Assembly (NCBI GenBank): GCA_051208045.1
Contig: JBPJFY010000001.1
Span: 186,001-250,000 of the forward strand
Source of the DNA: LZORAL124-50-18 sp051208045
Lineage (GTDB): Bacteria; Pseudomonadota; Gammaproteobacteria; Pseudomonadales; Oleiphilaceae
Length of the DNA: 64,000 bases
Reading direction: 5' to 3'
In this document: one piece after another, positions 33,055 to 42,072 of the stretch
How positions within the stretch are numbered: position 1 is the stretch's first letter
How the letters are laid out: the number at the start of each line of letters is the position of its first letter
The notes under the pieces: generated by a model
What the model was told of the DNA's origin: nothing
Databases searched by the model: none
What the model saw: the letters and a program-made list of their open reading frames with translations, nothing else
Program-made: the position numbers and the translations under genes

Positions 33055-35519
33055 CTTTGCTCTCCTATTAATTCAATTTGTTGCTTCAGATTTTGGTGAT
33101 CCGCGAGAAAGGCCTGAAAGTCCCGATGCTTGAGTTCCAGTAACGAACAATACCCGAGTGCGCGAACATTGGCCACTCTGGGCACCTGATTCAGGAGCGC
33201 GATCTCACCGAAAAAATCCCCAGAGGCCAGGGTGCGATGGCTGTTTTCCAGCTCGATGTCTACCGCGCCGTTCGCGATAAAGTACATCGCATCGCCAGTT
33301 TCCCCTTTGGTGATGATGAGTTCATCGGGAAAGGCCAGCTTGGGGGTAAGCAGTTTGGCGAGGCTCTCACAGTGGGCTTTGCTGCACTGGCTCAGCATGG
33401 GCAGCTTGCGGATCAGAAACTCGGGCTCCAGGTGCAGGTCCAGGGCAGGTAATGATCGAATCGCCGCGATTTTTTCCGCCACTTCTTCACTCAAACTGCG
33501 GTACACCGCTGGCGTGATCACACCCTCGTTGCGCAGGCGTGCGTATTCCGCCTCTTCCTGCCACAGTGCGCTTTGGGTAAGTTGTTGCTGCATGAGCTGA
33601 TTGGTGTAATCCGGGTATTGGCCAGACAGGGCATCACAGGCGCGTTGGGTTTGCTCGAAGCGTTCGGTGAATACCGGGAGCACCTGCTCATAGGCCTGAT
33701 CATCCAGATACAATTTGAGCGTGCCAATCTGCTGGGCATCCAGGTATTCCTGGGCACCGCGCTGCAGCACCAGCACATTCAGACGCTCCGCGAGCCGGAA
33801 CGACAGCAGGGTTTGAATACCACAGCACCGATTCACAAATTCCGCGCCTTTGAACCGCCAGTCAAAGCCCAGGTTAGCCTGTGCCTGATTGCGATAGGCC
33901 TCGACCCCGCCGGACTTCAATGCATCGGAAAGGTCATCCAGTTGAGCGTTCAACAGCCTGAAAATATACGAGGGCACGATGCCTTCGTTAAAGCGTTCCC
34001 GGTAGAATCCTCGTTCGAGGGAGATCAGGATGGTTAAGCCCATAATCACCCAGTCTTCGGGGTGGACGCGCTTTCGCTGTTGCTCAATGTCTGCGAGCAG
34101 CTGGCTCTTGAGCTGATAGCGGTGAGTAATGTCCTGCGTGATATTCTTGTGTGTGGAAATTTGCGTGGCGGAGTATTCCAGCGAGCGGGCCACTTTTTCA
34201 AGGGAGCGGGAGACTGCCCGGTCGCGCAGAATGCACTCAATGGGCGTGAGTTTGTCAAACTGAAACAGGCTCATGACAAAGCGGGTAGTTGTCGCACTGA
34301 CAAACAGGGTAAACAGCACAAACCCGGTGACCAGCACTTCGATAAACTGGCGATAGCTTTCTGGCAGGTTCGGGTGTTCGACGATGGTGAGGGCCAGCGC
34401 AAGCGACACCGCCCCCCGCAGTCCGCCCCAGAACATAATCGTTTTGTAGGCCAGACTCACCCTCTTGCCAATCCCTGCGCGGGAGACCAGTGGCAGAAAC
34501 GCATACGTGATCAACGCGCGGGCAAACAGTGCGGCCAGGGTGAGCACAATAATGCCAATGATCATGGTGAGATCGATGTGAGTGAGTAACCGTGGCACCG
34601 CCATGCCCACCAGAATGAAGATAATGGAATTGGCCCAGAAGCCGGTCTGTTCCCAACTGATTTCCAGTTCCTGCCAGAGTTTGGGTTTCAGTAGCGTACG
34701 CCCAATAGATCCGCACACCAACGCTGCCGTGACCACGGCCATGACGCCGGAAACATGAAAGTAATGTTCGGCCACGATGAACGACAAATACGCCGTCGAG
34801 ATGGACAGTGTGATATTGACCAGCACGAGTTCGCTGAACAGCTTCATCAGCCAGCACAGCAGGTGGCCTGCGAGGTAGCCCAGAATCACGCCGCCAAAAA
34901 ACACCTTGAGAAAAATCAGTGTGCTGGTCAAAAAGTCGGTGCTTTTGCCCTCCGTCAGCATCGCTGCCAGAATGGTGAACAGCACGATGGCGGTTGCATC
35001 GTTGAACAGGCTCTCGCCCTCAACGAGGATCGTCAGCCGCTTGGGTGCACCCATCTCCTTGAATAACGCCACCACCGCGACCGGGTCTGTGGCGGAACAA
35101 ATTGCGCCAATCAATAGACAGACCAGAAACGGAAACGCAGTGGTCCAGTGCAGTGCTCCTGCGATGATGAAGCTGGACAGCAACAAGCCGAGAATCGCCA
35201 GACTCAGAATGGGGCCGATATCGTCCATCAGGCGGCGCACATCAATGCTGAGCGCGGCCTCGAATACCAGAGCAGGCAGGAAGATAAAAAATACCGCTTC
35301 GGCGGTAATATCGAAACTTCCCAAGGCGGTGAGAAAATCGTTGACCGGTTGAAAAAGCTGGGTGGTACCTATCACGGTCTCGATGAGCCCAAGCAGCGTG
35401 CCTACCGCAGCGAGCAGCACCGTGTAGGGAAAATTGAGGCGTTTGGCCGCCGGCAGCATCAATACTGCGAAAGCGAGTAAACCCGTGAGCCCAAGAACCG
35501 TGATCCAGGTGGCAGACAT
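33000..35519 (-). CDS. CPA1 family cation:proton antiporter with C-terminal cyclic nucleotide-binding domain
   Basis: An 839-residue protein; ATG 35519 follows GGAG. The first ~430 residues hold about 12 membrane segments with the CPA1 ion site CSATDPVAVVALFKEMG, followed by VEGESLFNDATAIVLF and FWGGLRGAVSLALAL. Then a helical cytoplasmic region (430-690), and a cNMP-binding domain (about 700-820; GETGDAMYFIANGAVDIELE, GDFFGEIALLNQVPRVANVRA). It exchanges Na+ or K+ for H+ at the inner membrane; the tail suggests gating by a cyclic nucleotide. It resembles sodium:proton exchangers with regulatory tails in animals and proteobacteria. The key arginine of the PRVANVRA cNMP loop is present. Confidence 0.93.
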   Translation of the reverse strand: MSATWITVLGLTGLLAFAVLMLPAAKRLNFPYTVLLAAVGTLLGLIETVIGTTQLFQPVNDFLTALGSFDITAEAVFFIFLPALVFEAALSIDVRRLMDDIGPILSLAILGLLLSSFIIAGALHWTTAFPFLVCLLIGAICSATDPVAVVALFKEMGAPKRLTILVEGESLFNDATAIVLFTILAAMLTEGKSTDFLTSTLIFLKVFFGGVILGYLAGHLLCWLMKLFSELVLVNITLSISTAYLSFIVAEHYFHVSGVMAVVTAALVCGSIGRTLLKPKLWQELEISWEQTGFWANSIIFILVGMAVPRLLTHIDLTMIIGIIVLTLAALFARALITYAFLPLVSRAGIGKRVSLAYKTIMFWGGLRGAVSLALALTIVEHPNLPESYRQFIEVLVTGFVLFTLFVSATTTRFVMSLFQFDKLTPIECILRDRAVSRSLEKVARSLEYSATQISTHKNITQDITHRYQLKSQLLADIEQQRKRVHPEDWVIMGLTILISLERGFYRERFNEGIVPSYIFRLLNAQLDDLSDALKSGGVEAYRNQAQANLGFDWRFKGAEFVNRCCGIQTLLSFRLAERLNVLVLQRGAQEYLDAQQIGTLKLYLDDQAYEQVLPVFTERFEQTQRACDALSGQYPDYTNQLMQQQLTQSALWQEEAEYARLRNEGVITPAVYRSLSEEVAEKIAAIRSLPALDLHLEPEFLIRKLPMLSQCSKAHCESLAKLLTPKLAFPDELIITKGETGDAMYFIANGAVDIELENSHRTLASGDFFGEIALLNQVPRVANVRALGYCSLLELKHRDFQAFLADHQNLKQQIELIGEQRLQALQHPPSTNSAGSLT

Positions 35520-35694
35520 GCGCTTCTCCAAGCCATGTGCTTATTCAGGCTTGCTATTCGGGAAGAATAAACAAGCAGGTTCTTTGAGCATAGCACAGGG
35601 TGGGCCGGGCGTGAGGGGGTACTCAAGTCGCGGAAGCGAGTTTCCGGTATTTTCACCAGTACAAGTATTACCTCATCAATTGAGAGGGCGACAA

Positions 35695-35709
35695 AACCGA
35701 CAGTCGGTT
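35695..35709 (-). terminator. Small hairpin after cbrB
   Basis: On the minus strand AACCGA-CTG-TCGGTT is followed by TTGT, 30 bases past the cbrB stop. A short stem with few T residues, so a weak terminator at most. The 219-base space between cbrB and the antiporter shows no clear small RNA. Confidence 0.45.
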
Positions 35710-35738
35710 GGGCAATTGTTTGTGCTAATTTTCGGAGC

Positions 35739-37124
35739 TCAAGATTTCTTCCGAGGAATCCCTAATCGCTGCCGCCGTTCCCACAAGCTCTTTCGGCTGA
35801 TGCCGAGTTTCTGGGCCAGCTCCGTCTCACTCATGCTGTCCTGGTTTTCCAGCACAAACCGCTGGAAATAATCCTCCAGTGACAGGTCAGCCTCTTTGGG
35901 GGACGAAGCCTGATTCTCCTGTGGGCTGACCAGCCCGGTTGTCAATTCCCGTTCCGGGTCCAGGTCAATGTCCAGCTCGTCCTCCGTGATGATATCATTC
36001 TCGCAGAGGATGATGGCCCGCTCCATGGCGTTTTCCAGTTCACGTACGTTGCCTGGCCAGGTGTGCTGTTGGATGGCGTGCATGGCCCCCGGGGACAGCT
36101 TGACGCTGGGTTTGCCCATTTTGTCACCGAGATGCCTGCGCAAGCGCTCTGCCAGTCCAAGAATGTCGGTGCCGCGCTCACGGAGTGCAGGCAGGCGCAG
36201 TTGCATCACGTTCAGGCGGTAGTAGAGATCTTCCCGAAACTCTCCGGTTTTGGACAGCGCTTTCAGGTTTCGATGGGTAGCGGCAATCAGGCGCACATCC
36301 ACTTGCTGGGATTGCGTTGAACCAACGCGCCGAATTTCCCCTTCCTGCAACACGCGAAGCAGACGGGCCTGGGCCTCCAGTGGGAGTTCACCGATTTCAT
36401 CCAGAAAGAGGGTGCCGCCATCTGCGGCTTCGACCAAGCCGTTACGGGCACTGACCGCGCCGGTAAACGCGCCTTTTTCATGGCCAAACAATTCCGATTC
36501 AATGAGTGTCTCCGGTATCGCGGCACAGTTGACACAGATGAGTGGCTTAGCGTGGCGACGACTGAATTGGTGCAGCGCTCGGGCTGCCAATTCCTTGCCG
36601 GTGCCGGATTCACCTTGAATCAAGACGGTGGTGTCTGTTGGCGCGACTTTTTCGATCAGACGAAAAACTTTCTGCATGGCATCGCATTCGCCAAAGATCA
36701 TGTCGGAGATCGCCCCGGAGATGTTCGGCGGTGGTTCCTGAGCGGCGGCAGGTGCGGGAGTATGTTCGAGATCCCGGTGTTTCTGCAGGATAGATTTTAC
36801 ACTGGACAACATCTCGTCATGGTCAAAGGGTTTGGCAATGTAATCCACCGCGCCCATTTTCATGGAATCCACCGCCGATCGCAGACTGGCGTAGCTGGTC
36901 ATCACCAGCACAGGGATGGGTGCAACCCGATCAATGAGATCTGTCCCTGGGCGACCGGGCAAGCGCAGATCAGTGATCACCAGGCTGGGCGAAATCTGGC
37001 TTAAATGCTGCTCGGCTTCATCGACCGAGCTGGCAGTAGTAACTCGAAAGTGGTTGTGCTCCAGCAGGCGTTGTACCGCTGAGCGAATAATGTCTTCGTC
37101 TTCTACAACCAGAATATGATCCAT
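35739..37124 (-). CDS. cbrB: CbrB, sigma-54-dependent response regulator
   Basis: A 461-residue NtrC-family activator. The receiver (1-120) has acidic pocket VVEDED and phosphoacceptor Asp52 in VITDLRLPG. The AAA+ domain shows Walker A GESGTGKE, the sigma-54 contact loop GAFTGA, GTLFLDEIGELP and the R-finger region. A Fis-type helix-turn-helix ends the protein (SETELAQKLGISRKSLWERRQR). Its placement directly after a CbrA-type kinase, behind dksA and gluQ as in Pseudomonas, supports CbrB: it activates sigma-54 promoters for use of amino acids and other carbon sources. 60 bases separate it from cbrA. Confidence 0.92.
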   Translation of the reverse strand: MDHILVVEDEDIIRSAVQRLLEHNHFRVTTASSVDEAEQHLSQISPSLVITDLRLPGRPGTDLIDRVAPIPVLVMTSYASLRSAVDSMKMGAVDYIAKPFDHDEMLSSVKSILQKHRDLEHTPAPAAAQEPPPNISGAISDMIFGECDAMQKVFRLIEKVAPTDTTVLIQGESGTGKELAARALHQFSRRHAKPLICVNCAAIPETLIESELFGHEKGAFTGAVSARNGLVEAADGGTLFLDEIGELPLEAQARLLRVLQEGEIRRVGSTQSQQVDVRLIAATHRNLKALSKTGEFREDLYYRLNVMQLRLPALRERGTDILGLAERLRRHLGDKMGKPSVKLSPGAMHAIQQHTWPGNVRELENAMERAIILCENDIITEDELDIDLDPERELTTGLVSPQENQASSPKEADLSLEDYFQRFVLENQDSMSETELAQKLGISRKSLWERRQRLGIPRKKS

Positions 37125-37184
37125 GCAGTAATGCTCGCTTAAACGTGCGTGTATGTCGCGTTTCCTGTCAGGGGAATGGTGGCG

Positions 37185-40145
37185 TTATCCGGCCCAACCC
37201 GATGGCGTCGAAGGCATTTGACGCATGTCGCCAGGCAGGCTGATGACCACCTTGGTGCCAGTGCCTCGCTCCTGATTTACCGGGCTGAAAACCTGAATGT
37301 TCCCATAATGTTCTTCAATAATGCTGTATACCAGAGACAGTCCCAAGCCGGTGCCCTTTCCGGGATCTTTTGTTGTGTAGAATGGCTCGAAAATGTGGTC
37401 CAGTTTTTCTGTGGGAATACCGCACCCCTGATCGGTGACCTCAATGATAACGGAGTACGCTTCCTGTTTTCCAGTAATCGTGATGATACTCTTGTCCGGA
37501 GAGGCATCTCTCGCGTTGCCCAGCAGATTCACGAACACCTGCACGAGCCGCTGTTCGTCGCCGTTGACCTTTAGATCGAGCGATACCGAGTTAAGGTACT
37601 CAATCTGTTTTTCTTTTTCACTCAACGACAGCAGATTGATGGCTTCATCGACACAGCGGCCCATCGAGGCAATCTCGTTGGTGATGGCGCGGGCGTGATT
37701 GCCGGACCGCGAAAAATTCATCAGCGATTGTACAATATTGGAAATACGTTTGGTTTGATCAATGATCTGCTGTGAGGTCTCCAGCAGGTTTTCATCATCG
37801 GTTTCCAGCTTCATGTTTTGAGCCAGACACGCGATTCCCGTGACCGGATTACCGATTTCGTGGGCGACGCCCGCCGCGAGACGGCCAATGGAGGCCAGGC
37901 GCTCACTGTGAATGAGTTTGTCTTCCAACAGTTGCGTTTCCGTGTTGTCTTCCACCAGCAGCACCTGACCCTGCTCGGTATTTTCCGGGCCGTCGATCAT
38001 CGCCTTGTGCAGGCTCAACCAGTGGGGTTTGCCTTGCAGGTCCAGTCGTTGTTTGTAGAGGTGCAGCGAGTCCCCAACCGCAAACTGATAGAACAACTCG
38101 CTCCAGGGGCGGGGAAGGGAGAAGACACGCGAGCCGATGATCTCGGTCGCTTCGATCCCCGTCAGCTCGATCATGGCGTGATTCCACATCAGGATCTCCA
38201 GATCATTGCCGAGAGAGCAGGCGGCGATGGGGAGGTTCTGCAGGGTTTGCCGATGGTAACGACGCAGACTGTCGAGTTCAGCCGCCAAGCCCGTTAAGCG
38301 GGACTGGTAGTCTTCCAGCGTACGCTCGACATAATGGATATCCTTACCGCCGGGGGTTTCCGTGACTTTGTAGCTCAGGTGGGATTTCACAATATCCTGT
38401 GCGATGGATGGGCCAAGCAGGCCGGACAGATTCGCCTCCACCTGATCCCGTAACCGACGCAGGGCGTACGGGCGGTATTCAATCTCCGGCAGGTTCAGCT
38501 CCTGCAGCGCGCGACTCACCTCCCGCGTGGCGACTTTTTCCCCGAGGGGCTTGGTGAGGGCGGTCTTGAACTCTTCCGATGAGCTGGCTTCCAGCTCCCG
38601 ACGGGCTGGGCGAGACAAGGTATCTACGGAACAGGACTGTGCAGCGTTCTGCTCTGAGATGGGCGTTTCCGTAAACAGGGAGACCAGTGCAAAGGTGGTG
38701 ACATTGATGGTCAGGCCAAGCAGAGTGTAGATGTGCCAGTCGTCCTGCGTGATGCGGTACAGGTGGCTAAAGCCCAGCAACTCGGCGATGTCGATCCCGC
38801 TGTAAATCGGTAGCAGCATGGTGAAAAACCAGATGCCCATTCCCACCGCCAGGCCGGCGATCACGCCTTTATGATTCCCCAGTGGCCAGTACAGCACGCC
38901 CAGCACGGAGGGCAGCAGGTGAATGCCGGCGGTAAACGCGAGTACCCCGAGCATCGACATGGGCAGGTGCCAGTCCGTCTCTAATGAAAAAAGGAGTGCG
39001 GTGCACAGGATGCCCAGCACCAGGCAGATTTTTATCCAGCTGATCCAGCTGTAGATGTTGTTCCGAGCGCTGGGGCGGTAAACCGGCAGAACGATGTGGT
39101 TGAGTAAAATTGAAGCCAGGGCTTTGGTCGTGACCATGATCAGCCCCGTGGCAGCAGACAGAGCTCCTAGGTAAGCAACAATGGCCATGATGGGTGCGTC
39201 GGCTGCCAGTGTGATGCCCAACGTGTAAAAGTCCGGGATGGTGGGGGCGCTGGATTTGATGGCGGCCCAAAGAATGGGGGGGACAGGAATGCTGATCAGG
39301 AACAGATAGAGGGGGACGCCCCAACTGGCTTTATACAAGGCTTTGGGGGACATGTTCTCTTTGAAGGTCATGTGGAACATATGCGGCATGACCACGGCTG
39401 ATCCAAAGAACACTAGTAAGAGTGCGCGCCAGGGGCCATCCTCCAGGTGGCGTTCAAAAGCGCTTACGCGAACACCGTCAACCTGTAACCACTCGTTCAT
39501 ACCCGCGATACCACCGAAAACCGCGTACACCGCGAAAGCGCCCAAGCCGACAAAAGCGATCAGTTTGAAGATGGAGTCAAACGCAACCGCTGCCACGAGC
39601 CCTTCGTTTTTTTCCAGATCGGTGTTACTGGTCACCCCAAAAAAGAGCGTGAAGGTGAACATGAACGCGCACAAACCGGCACTCAGCAGCAACGTGGATG
39701 CGCCCGGCACCAGAATCTGGATGATATGCACCACGATGTTGATTTGCAGGGCAATCAATAGTAAGCCGGACAGCAGGTTGATCATGGCGGACAGTGAACC
39801 CACCCAGGGGCTGCGATAGCGGAAGGCCAGCAAATCGGCGATGGACGAGAGCTGAAAAGTGCGAGTGATCCGCAGAATTGGTACCAGCAACACCGGGGCG
39901 AGCATAAACGCACCGCTCAAGCCAAGGTAATAGGCAAGAAAGCCAAAGCCATGCTCGTAGGCCAGTCCCACAGAGCCAAACAGGGACCAGGCACTGGCAT
40001 AGACGCCCAGTGACAGAACATAAGTGACCGGGTGACTCACCCAACGGCGCGGGATCAAGCCGGAGACGGCGATGTAGGCAATGCCGAAAAGCAGCGCCAG
40101 ATACAGCAATCCGATCAGGAGGAGGTGGAACAGGTCAAAACTCAT
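37185..40145 (-). CDS. cbrA: CbrA, SLC5-type transporter-linked sensor histidine kinase
   Basis: A 986-residue protein, very near the 983 of Pseudomonas CbrA. Residues 1-~500 are a sodium:solute symporter-like (SLC5) domain with about 13 membrane segments (SSIADLLAFRYRSPWVG, GALSAATGLIMVTTKALAS). A linker STAC-like region, a PAS domain (ILMWNHAMIELTGIEATEIIG), HisKA with GVAHEIGNPVTG, and HATPase (LGNARDAS, DQGCGIPTEK, GTGLGLSLVYSI) follow. In Pseudomonas this senses the carbon/nitrogen state and can transport histidine. Its start lies inside the end of cbrX, so translation of the two is coupled. Confidence 0.94.
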   Translation of the reverse strand: MSFDLFHLLLIGLLYLALLFGIAYIAVSGLIPRRWVSHPVTYVLSLGVYASAWSLFGSVGLAYEHGFGFLAYYLGLSGAFMLAPVLLVPILRITRTFQLSSIADLLAFRYRSPWVGSLSAMINLLSGLLLIALQINIVVHIIQILVPGASTLLLSAGLCAFMFTFTLFFGVTSNTDLEKNEGLVAAVAFDSIFKLIAFVGLGAFAVYAVFGGIAGMNEWLQVDGVRVSAFERHLEDGPWRALLLVFFGSAVVMPHMFHMTFKENMSPKALYKASWGVPLYLFLISIPVPPILWAAIKSSAPTIPDFYTLGITLAADAPIMAIVAYLGALSAATGLIMVTTKALASILLNHIVLPVYRPSARNNIYSWISWIKICLVLGILCTALLFSLETDWHLPMSMLGVLAFTAGIHLLPSVLGVLYWPLGNHKGVIAGLAVGMGIWFFTMLLPIYSGIDIAELLGFSHLYRITQDDWHIYTLLGLTINVTTFALVSLFTETPISEQNAAQSCSVDTLSRPARRELEASSSEEFKTALTKPLGEKVATREVSRALQELNLPEIEYRPYALRRLRDQVEANLSGLLGPSIAQDIVKSHLSYKVTETPGGKDIHYVERTLEDYQSRLTGLAAELDSLRRYHRQTLQNLPIAACSLGNDLEILMWNHAMIELTGIEATEIIGSRVFSLPRPWSELFYQFAVGDSLHLYKQRLDLQGKPHWLSLHKAMIDGPENTEQGQVLLVEDNTETQLLEDKLIHSERLASIGRLAAGVAHEIGNPVTGIACLAQNMKLETDDENLLETSQQIIDQTKRISNIVQSLMNFSRSGNHARAITNEIASMGRCVDEAINLLSLSEKEKQIEYLNSVSLDLKVNGDEQRLVQVFVNLLGNARDASPDKSIITITGKQEAYSVIIEVTDQGCGIPTEKLDHIFEPFYTTKDPGKGTGLGLSLVYSIIEEHYGNIQVFSPVNQERGTGTKVVISLPGDMRQMPSTPSGWAG

Positions 40146-40311
40146 TCTTGTCTCGCCGTTGTTCCAGCCAGATCGACAGCCCGATGAGGATCAGCCAGAT
40201 CACGTAGGGGCGATACCAGGAGCTGCCGGGATCAATCCACCAATCCATAATCACCGGTGAGAACACATAAATACTGACAACCAATAAAAAAACGAGGCGG
40301 TAAAGATACAT
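40135..40311 (-). CDS. cbrX: Small membrane protein upstream of cbrA (CbrX-like)
   Basis: A 58-residue protein with two hydrophobic segments: YRLVFLLVVSIYVFSPVIMD near the start and YVIWLILIGLSIWLE near the end, separated by WWIDPGSSWYRP, and a charged tail QRRDKNEF. It overlaps the cbrA start by 11 bases. In Pseudomonas a short reading frame called cbrX sits in the same place and its translation controls cbrA; my match is by position and general look. The ATG at 40311 has only a distant AGGA, so expression may be low. It lies 33 bases after gluQ. Confidence 0.8.
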   Translation of the reverse strand: MYLYRLVFLLVVSIYVFSPVIMDWWIDPGSSWYRPYVIWLILIGLSIWLEQRRDKNEF

Positions 40312-40344
40312 GTGTGCCGTTGTTTGTCCTGAGGGGTGGCCGGA

Positions 40345-41277
40345 TCAGCAGGGCGGTTCCGGATGCGTGATGGATCGGAGAGGGCAAAGTCGTGCCATCG
40401 CCCAGTTTTCCGTAGCCCACTGTAGTATGGCGGGAACAGGGGCGTTGTTCAACTCGTTAGGCAAGGCATGATTGAGATACTGCAACGCGGTGCTCAGATT
40501 TTTGCTGGCTTCCCGGTCATCAATCGCCCGAGCGTGGTTTTGCTTGCTCAGTTTCTGACCTGCAGCATTCAGGATGAGCGGCGTATGGGCATAGCGTGGC
40601 AGCGCCTGACCAAGGGCTTGATAGAGACTGAGTTGCATGGGCGTGTTGTCCAACAGGTCCTGACCTCTTACGATGTGCGTTATGTGCTGGTCAATGTCAT
40701 CCGCCACGACGGCGAGTTGATAGGCATAAAAGCCTTCCCGACGTTTCACCACAAAGTCGTCAGAGCCTGGGGTCAGAGAAAAGGTGCATTCGCCACAAAT
40801 CCTGTCCGACCACACGTAGTTGGTGTCCACCACGCGAAATCGTGAGGCGGATGGGACAGTTTCAGGCGAGGAATTCTGCGTTGTGCTTGGTGGATTGAAG
40901 GTTTGCGCCCTAGGGCAGTGGCTGAGGTGCAGCCCCTGATTTTGCTGGAGTTGTTTGCGACTACAGGGGCATTGATACACATTTTTCTGTGCACGTAGTC
41001 GATCCAGAGTGACTTCATACAGAGCGCTTTGCCGGGATTGATAACGCACCGTCTCGTCCCAGGTCAGCCCGTGTGCGGTGAGTGTGGTGAGAATTTTTTG
41101 TGTGGCTTCCGGTTGCTCCCGCTGGGGATCGATGTCCTCGATACGCACCAGCCAAGTGCCGTCATGGTGCCGTGCGTCCAGATAACTGGCCAGCGCCGTG
41201 ACCAGCGAGCCCATATGCAAAGGGCCGGTGGGAGTCGGCGCAAAGCGGCCTCGGTAGGGAGTTGCAGGCGCGGACAT
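40345..41277 (-). CDS. gluQ: Glutamyl-Q tRNA(Asp) synthetase
   Basis: A 310-residue truncated glutamyl-tRNA synthetase paralogue. It has the class I signature PTPTGPLHMGSL (HIGH equivalent), IEDIDPQR, the zinc-binding cysteines CPCS...HC (about 103-105 and 120) and a KLSKQNHA (KMSKS equivalent). It lacks the anticodon-binding domain. GluQ-RS attaches glutamate to queuosine in tRNA-Asp. It follows dksA as in E. coli and Pseudomonas, with a hairpin in the short gap. Confidence 0.96.
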   Translation of the reverse strand: MSAPATPYRGRFAPTPTGPLHMGSLVTALASYLDARHHDGTWLVRIEDIDPQREQPEATQKILTTLTAHGLTWDETVRYQSRQSALYEVTLDRLRAQKNVYQCPCSRKQLQQNQGLHLSHCPRAQTFNPPSTTQNSSPETVPSASRFRVVDTNYVWSDRICGECTFSLTPGSDDFVVKRREGFYAYQLAVVADDIDQHITHIVRGQDLLDNTPMQLSLYQALGQALPRYAHTPLILNAAGQKLSKQNHARAIDDREASKNLSTALQYLNHALPNELNNAPVPAILQWATENWAMARLCPLRSITHPEPPC

Positions 41278-41315
41278 AGGCGTGAAAGTGCCGTCAGATC
41301 AGGAGAGTGCAGGCG

Positions 41316-41338
41316 ATGCCCGAACGTGCGTCGGGCAT
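41316..41338 (-). terminator. Hairpin in the dksA-gluQ gap
   Basis: Perfect arms ATGCCCGA (41316-41323) and TCGGGCAT (41331-41338) with a seven-base loop lie between the dksA stop and the gluQ start. There is no T-run. In Shigella a terminator at this place lowers gluQ expression relative to dksA, so an attenuating role is plausible. Confidence 0.5.
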
Positions 41339-41346
41339 GTCAGCGA

Positions 41347-41796
41347 TCAGATACCGGTTTGTTTTTCTTTAATTTCCGCCAACGTTTTGCAGTCAATGCA
41401 CAGCGTGGCCGTTGGGCGAGCTTCCAACCGACGAATACCGATCTCTACACCGCAGGAATCGCAGAAGCCATAATCGTCCTTGTCGATGCGATCAATGGTC
41501 TGATCAATCTTTTTGATCAACTTGCGTTCGCGGTCGCGGGTACGCAACTCCAGGCTGAATTCTTCTTCCTGGGTGGCGCGATCACTGGGGTCGGCGTAAT
41601 TGGCCGCATCTTCCTGCATGTGATGCATCGTGCGGTCTACTTCTTCCATCAGTTCCTGCTTCCAGTTGAGCAACATGTTTTTGAAGTGCGCGAGCTGCGC
41701 ATCATTCATATACTCCTCATCGTCTTTGATGACGTAAGGCGTGAAGTCGCTGAAACCGCTTGTCGTGTTTCCGTTGTCTCTTTTGTTATCTGGCAT
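41347..41796 (-). CDS. dksA: RNA polymerase-binding transcription factor DksA
   Basis: A 149-residue protein (E. coli 151). ATG 41796 has GAGG upstream. The coiled coil with the acidic tip DPSDRATQEEEFSLELR is intact, as is the four-cysteine zinc finger (CDSC and CIDC). DksA works with ppGpp at RNA polymerase to control rRNA and amino-acid promoters. It is the first gene of dksA-gluQ-(cbrX-cbrA-cbrB) on this strand. Confidence 0.98.
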   Translation of the reverse strand: MPDNKRDNGNTTSGFSDFTPYVIKDDEEYMNDAQLAHFKNMLLNWKQELMEEVDRTMHHMQEDAANYADPSDRATQEEEFSLELRTRDRERKLIKKIDQTIDRIDKDDYGFCDSCGVEIGIRRLEARPTATLCIDCKTLAEIKEKQTGI

Positions 41797-42072
41797 AGGG
41801 TGCCTCACTACATGCTGCTATATCTGGCAACGAAGTTGGGTTCATTCACGAGCCCCGACGCGCTTGGAACACTGGTTTTCCAGCCTCGGACGCTTGCCGG
41901 GTTTTGAGCTTGCGAAAAATAGCAGAATACATTTTGAAGTTCCAATTTTTTCTGAATTTTTGCAGTATAGAGCCCGTCTTCGCTGCTGTTCCATCCTGTT
42001 TCGAGAACTTTAATGGTAGCACGAAGCGGGTGAATCACCAGTCAGGCAGAATAAACACACGAGGAATGCGGT

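Noticed and set aside
35520..35738. crcZ-like small RNA behind cbrB
   Set aside because: The nearest sigma-54-like element (TAGCAC then TTGC) lacks the GG and has the wrong spacing, and no set of A-rich Hfq motifs is seen.
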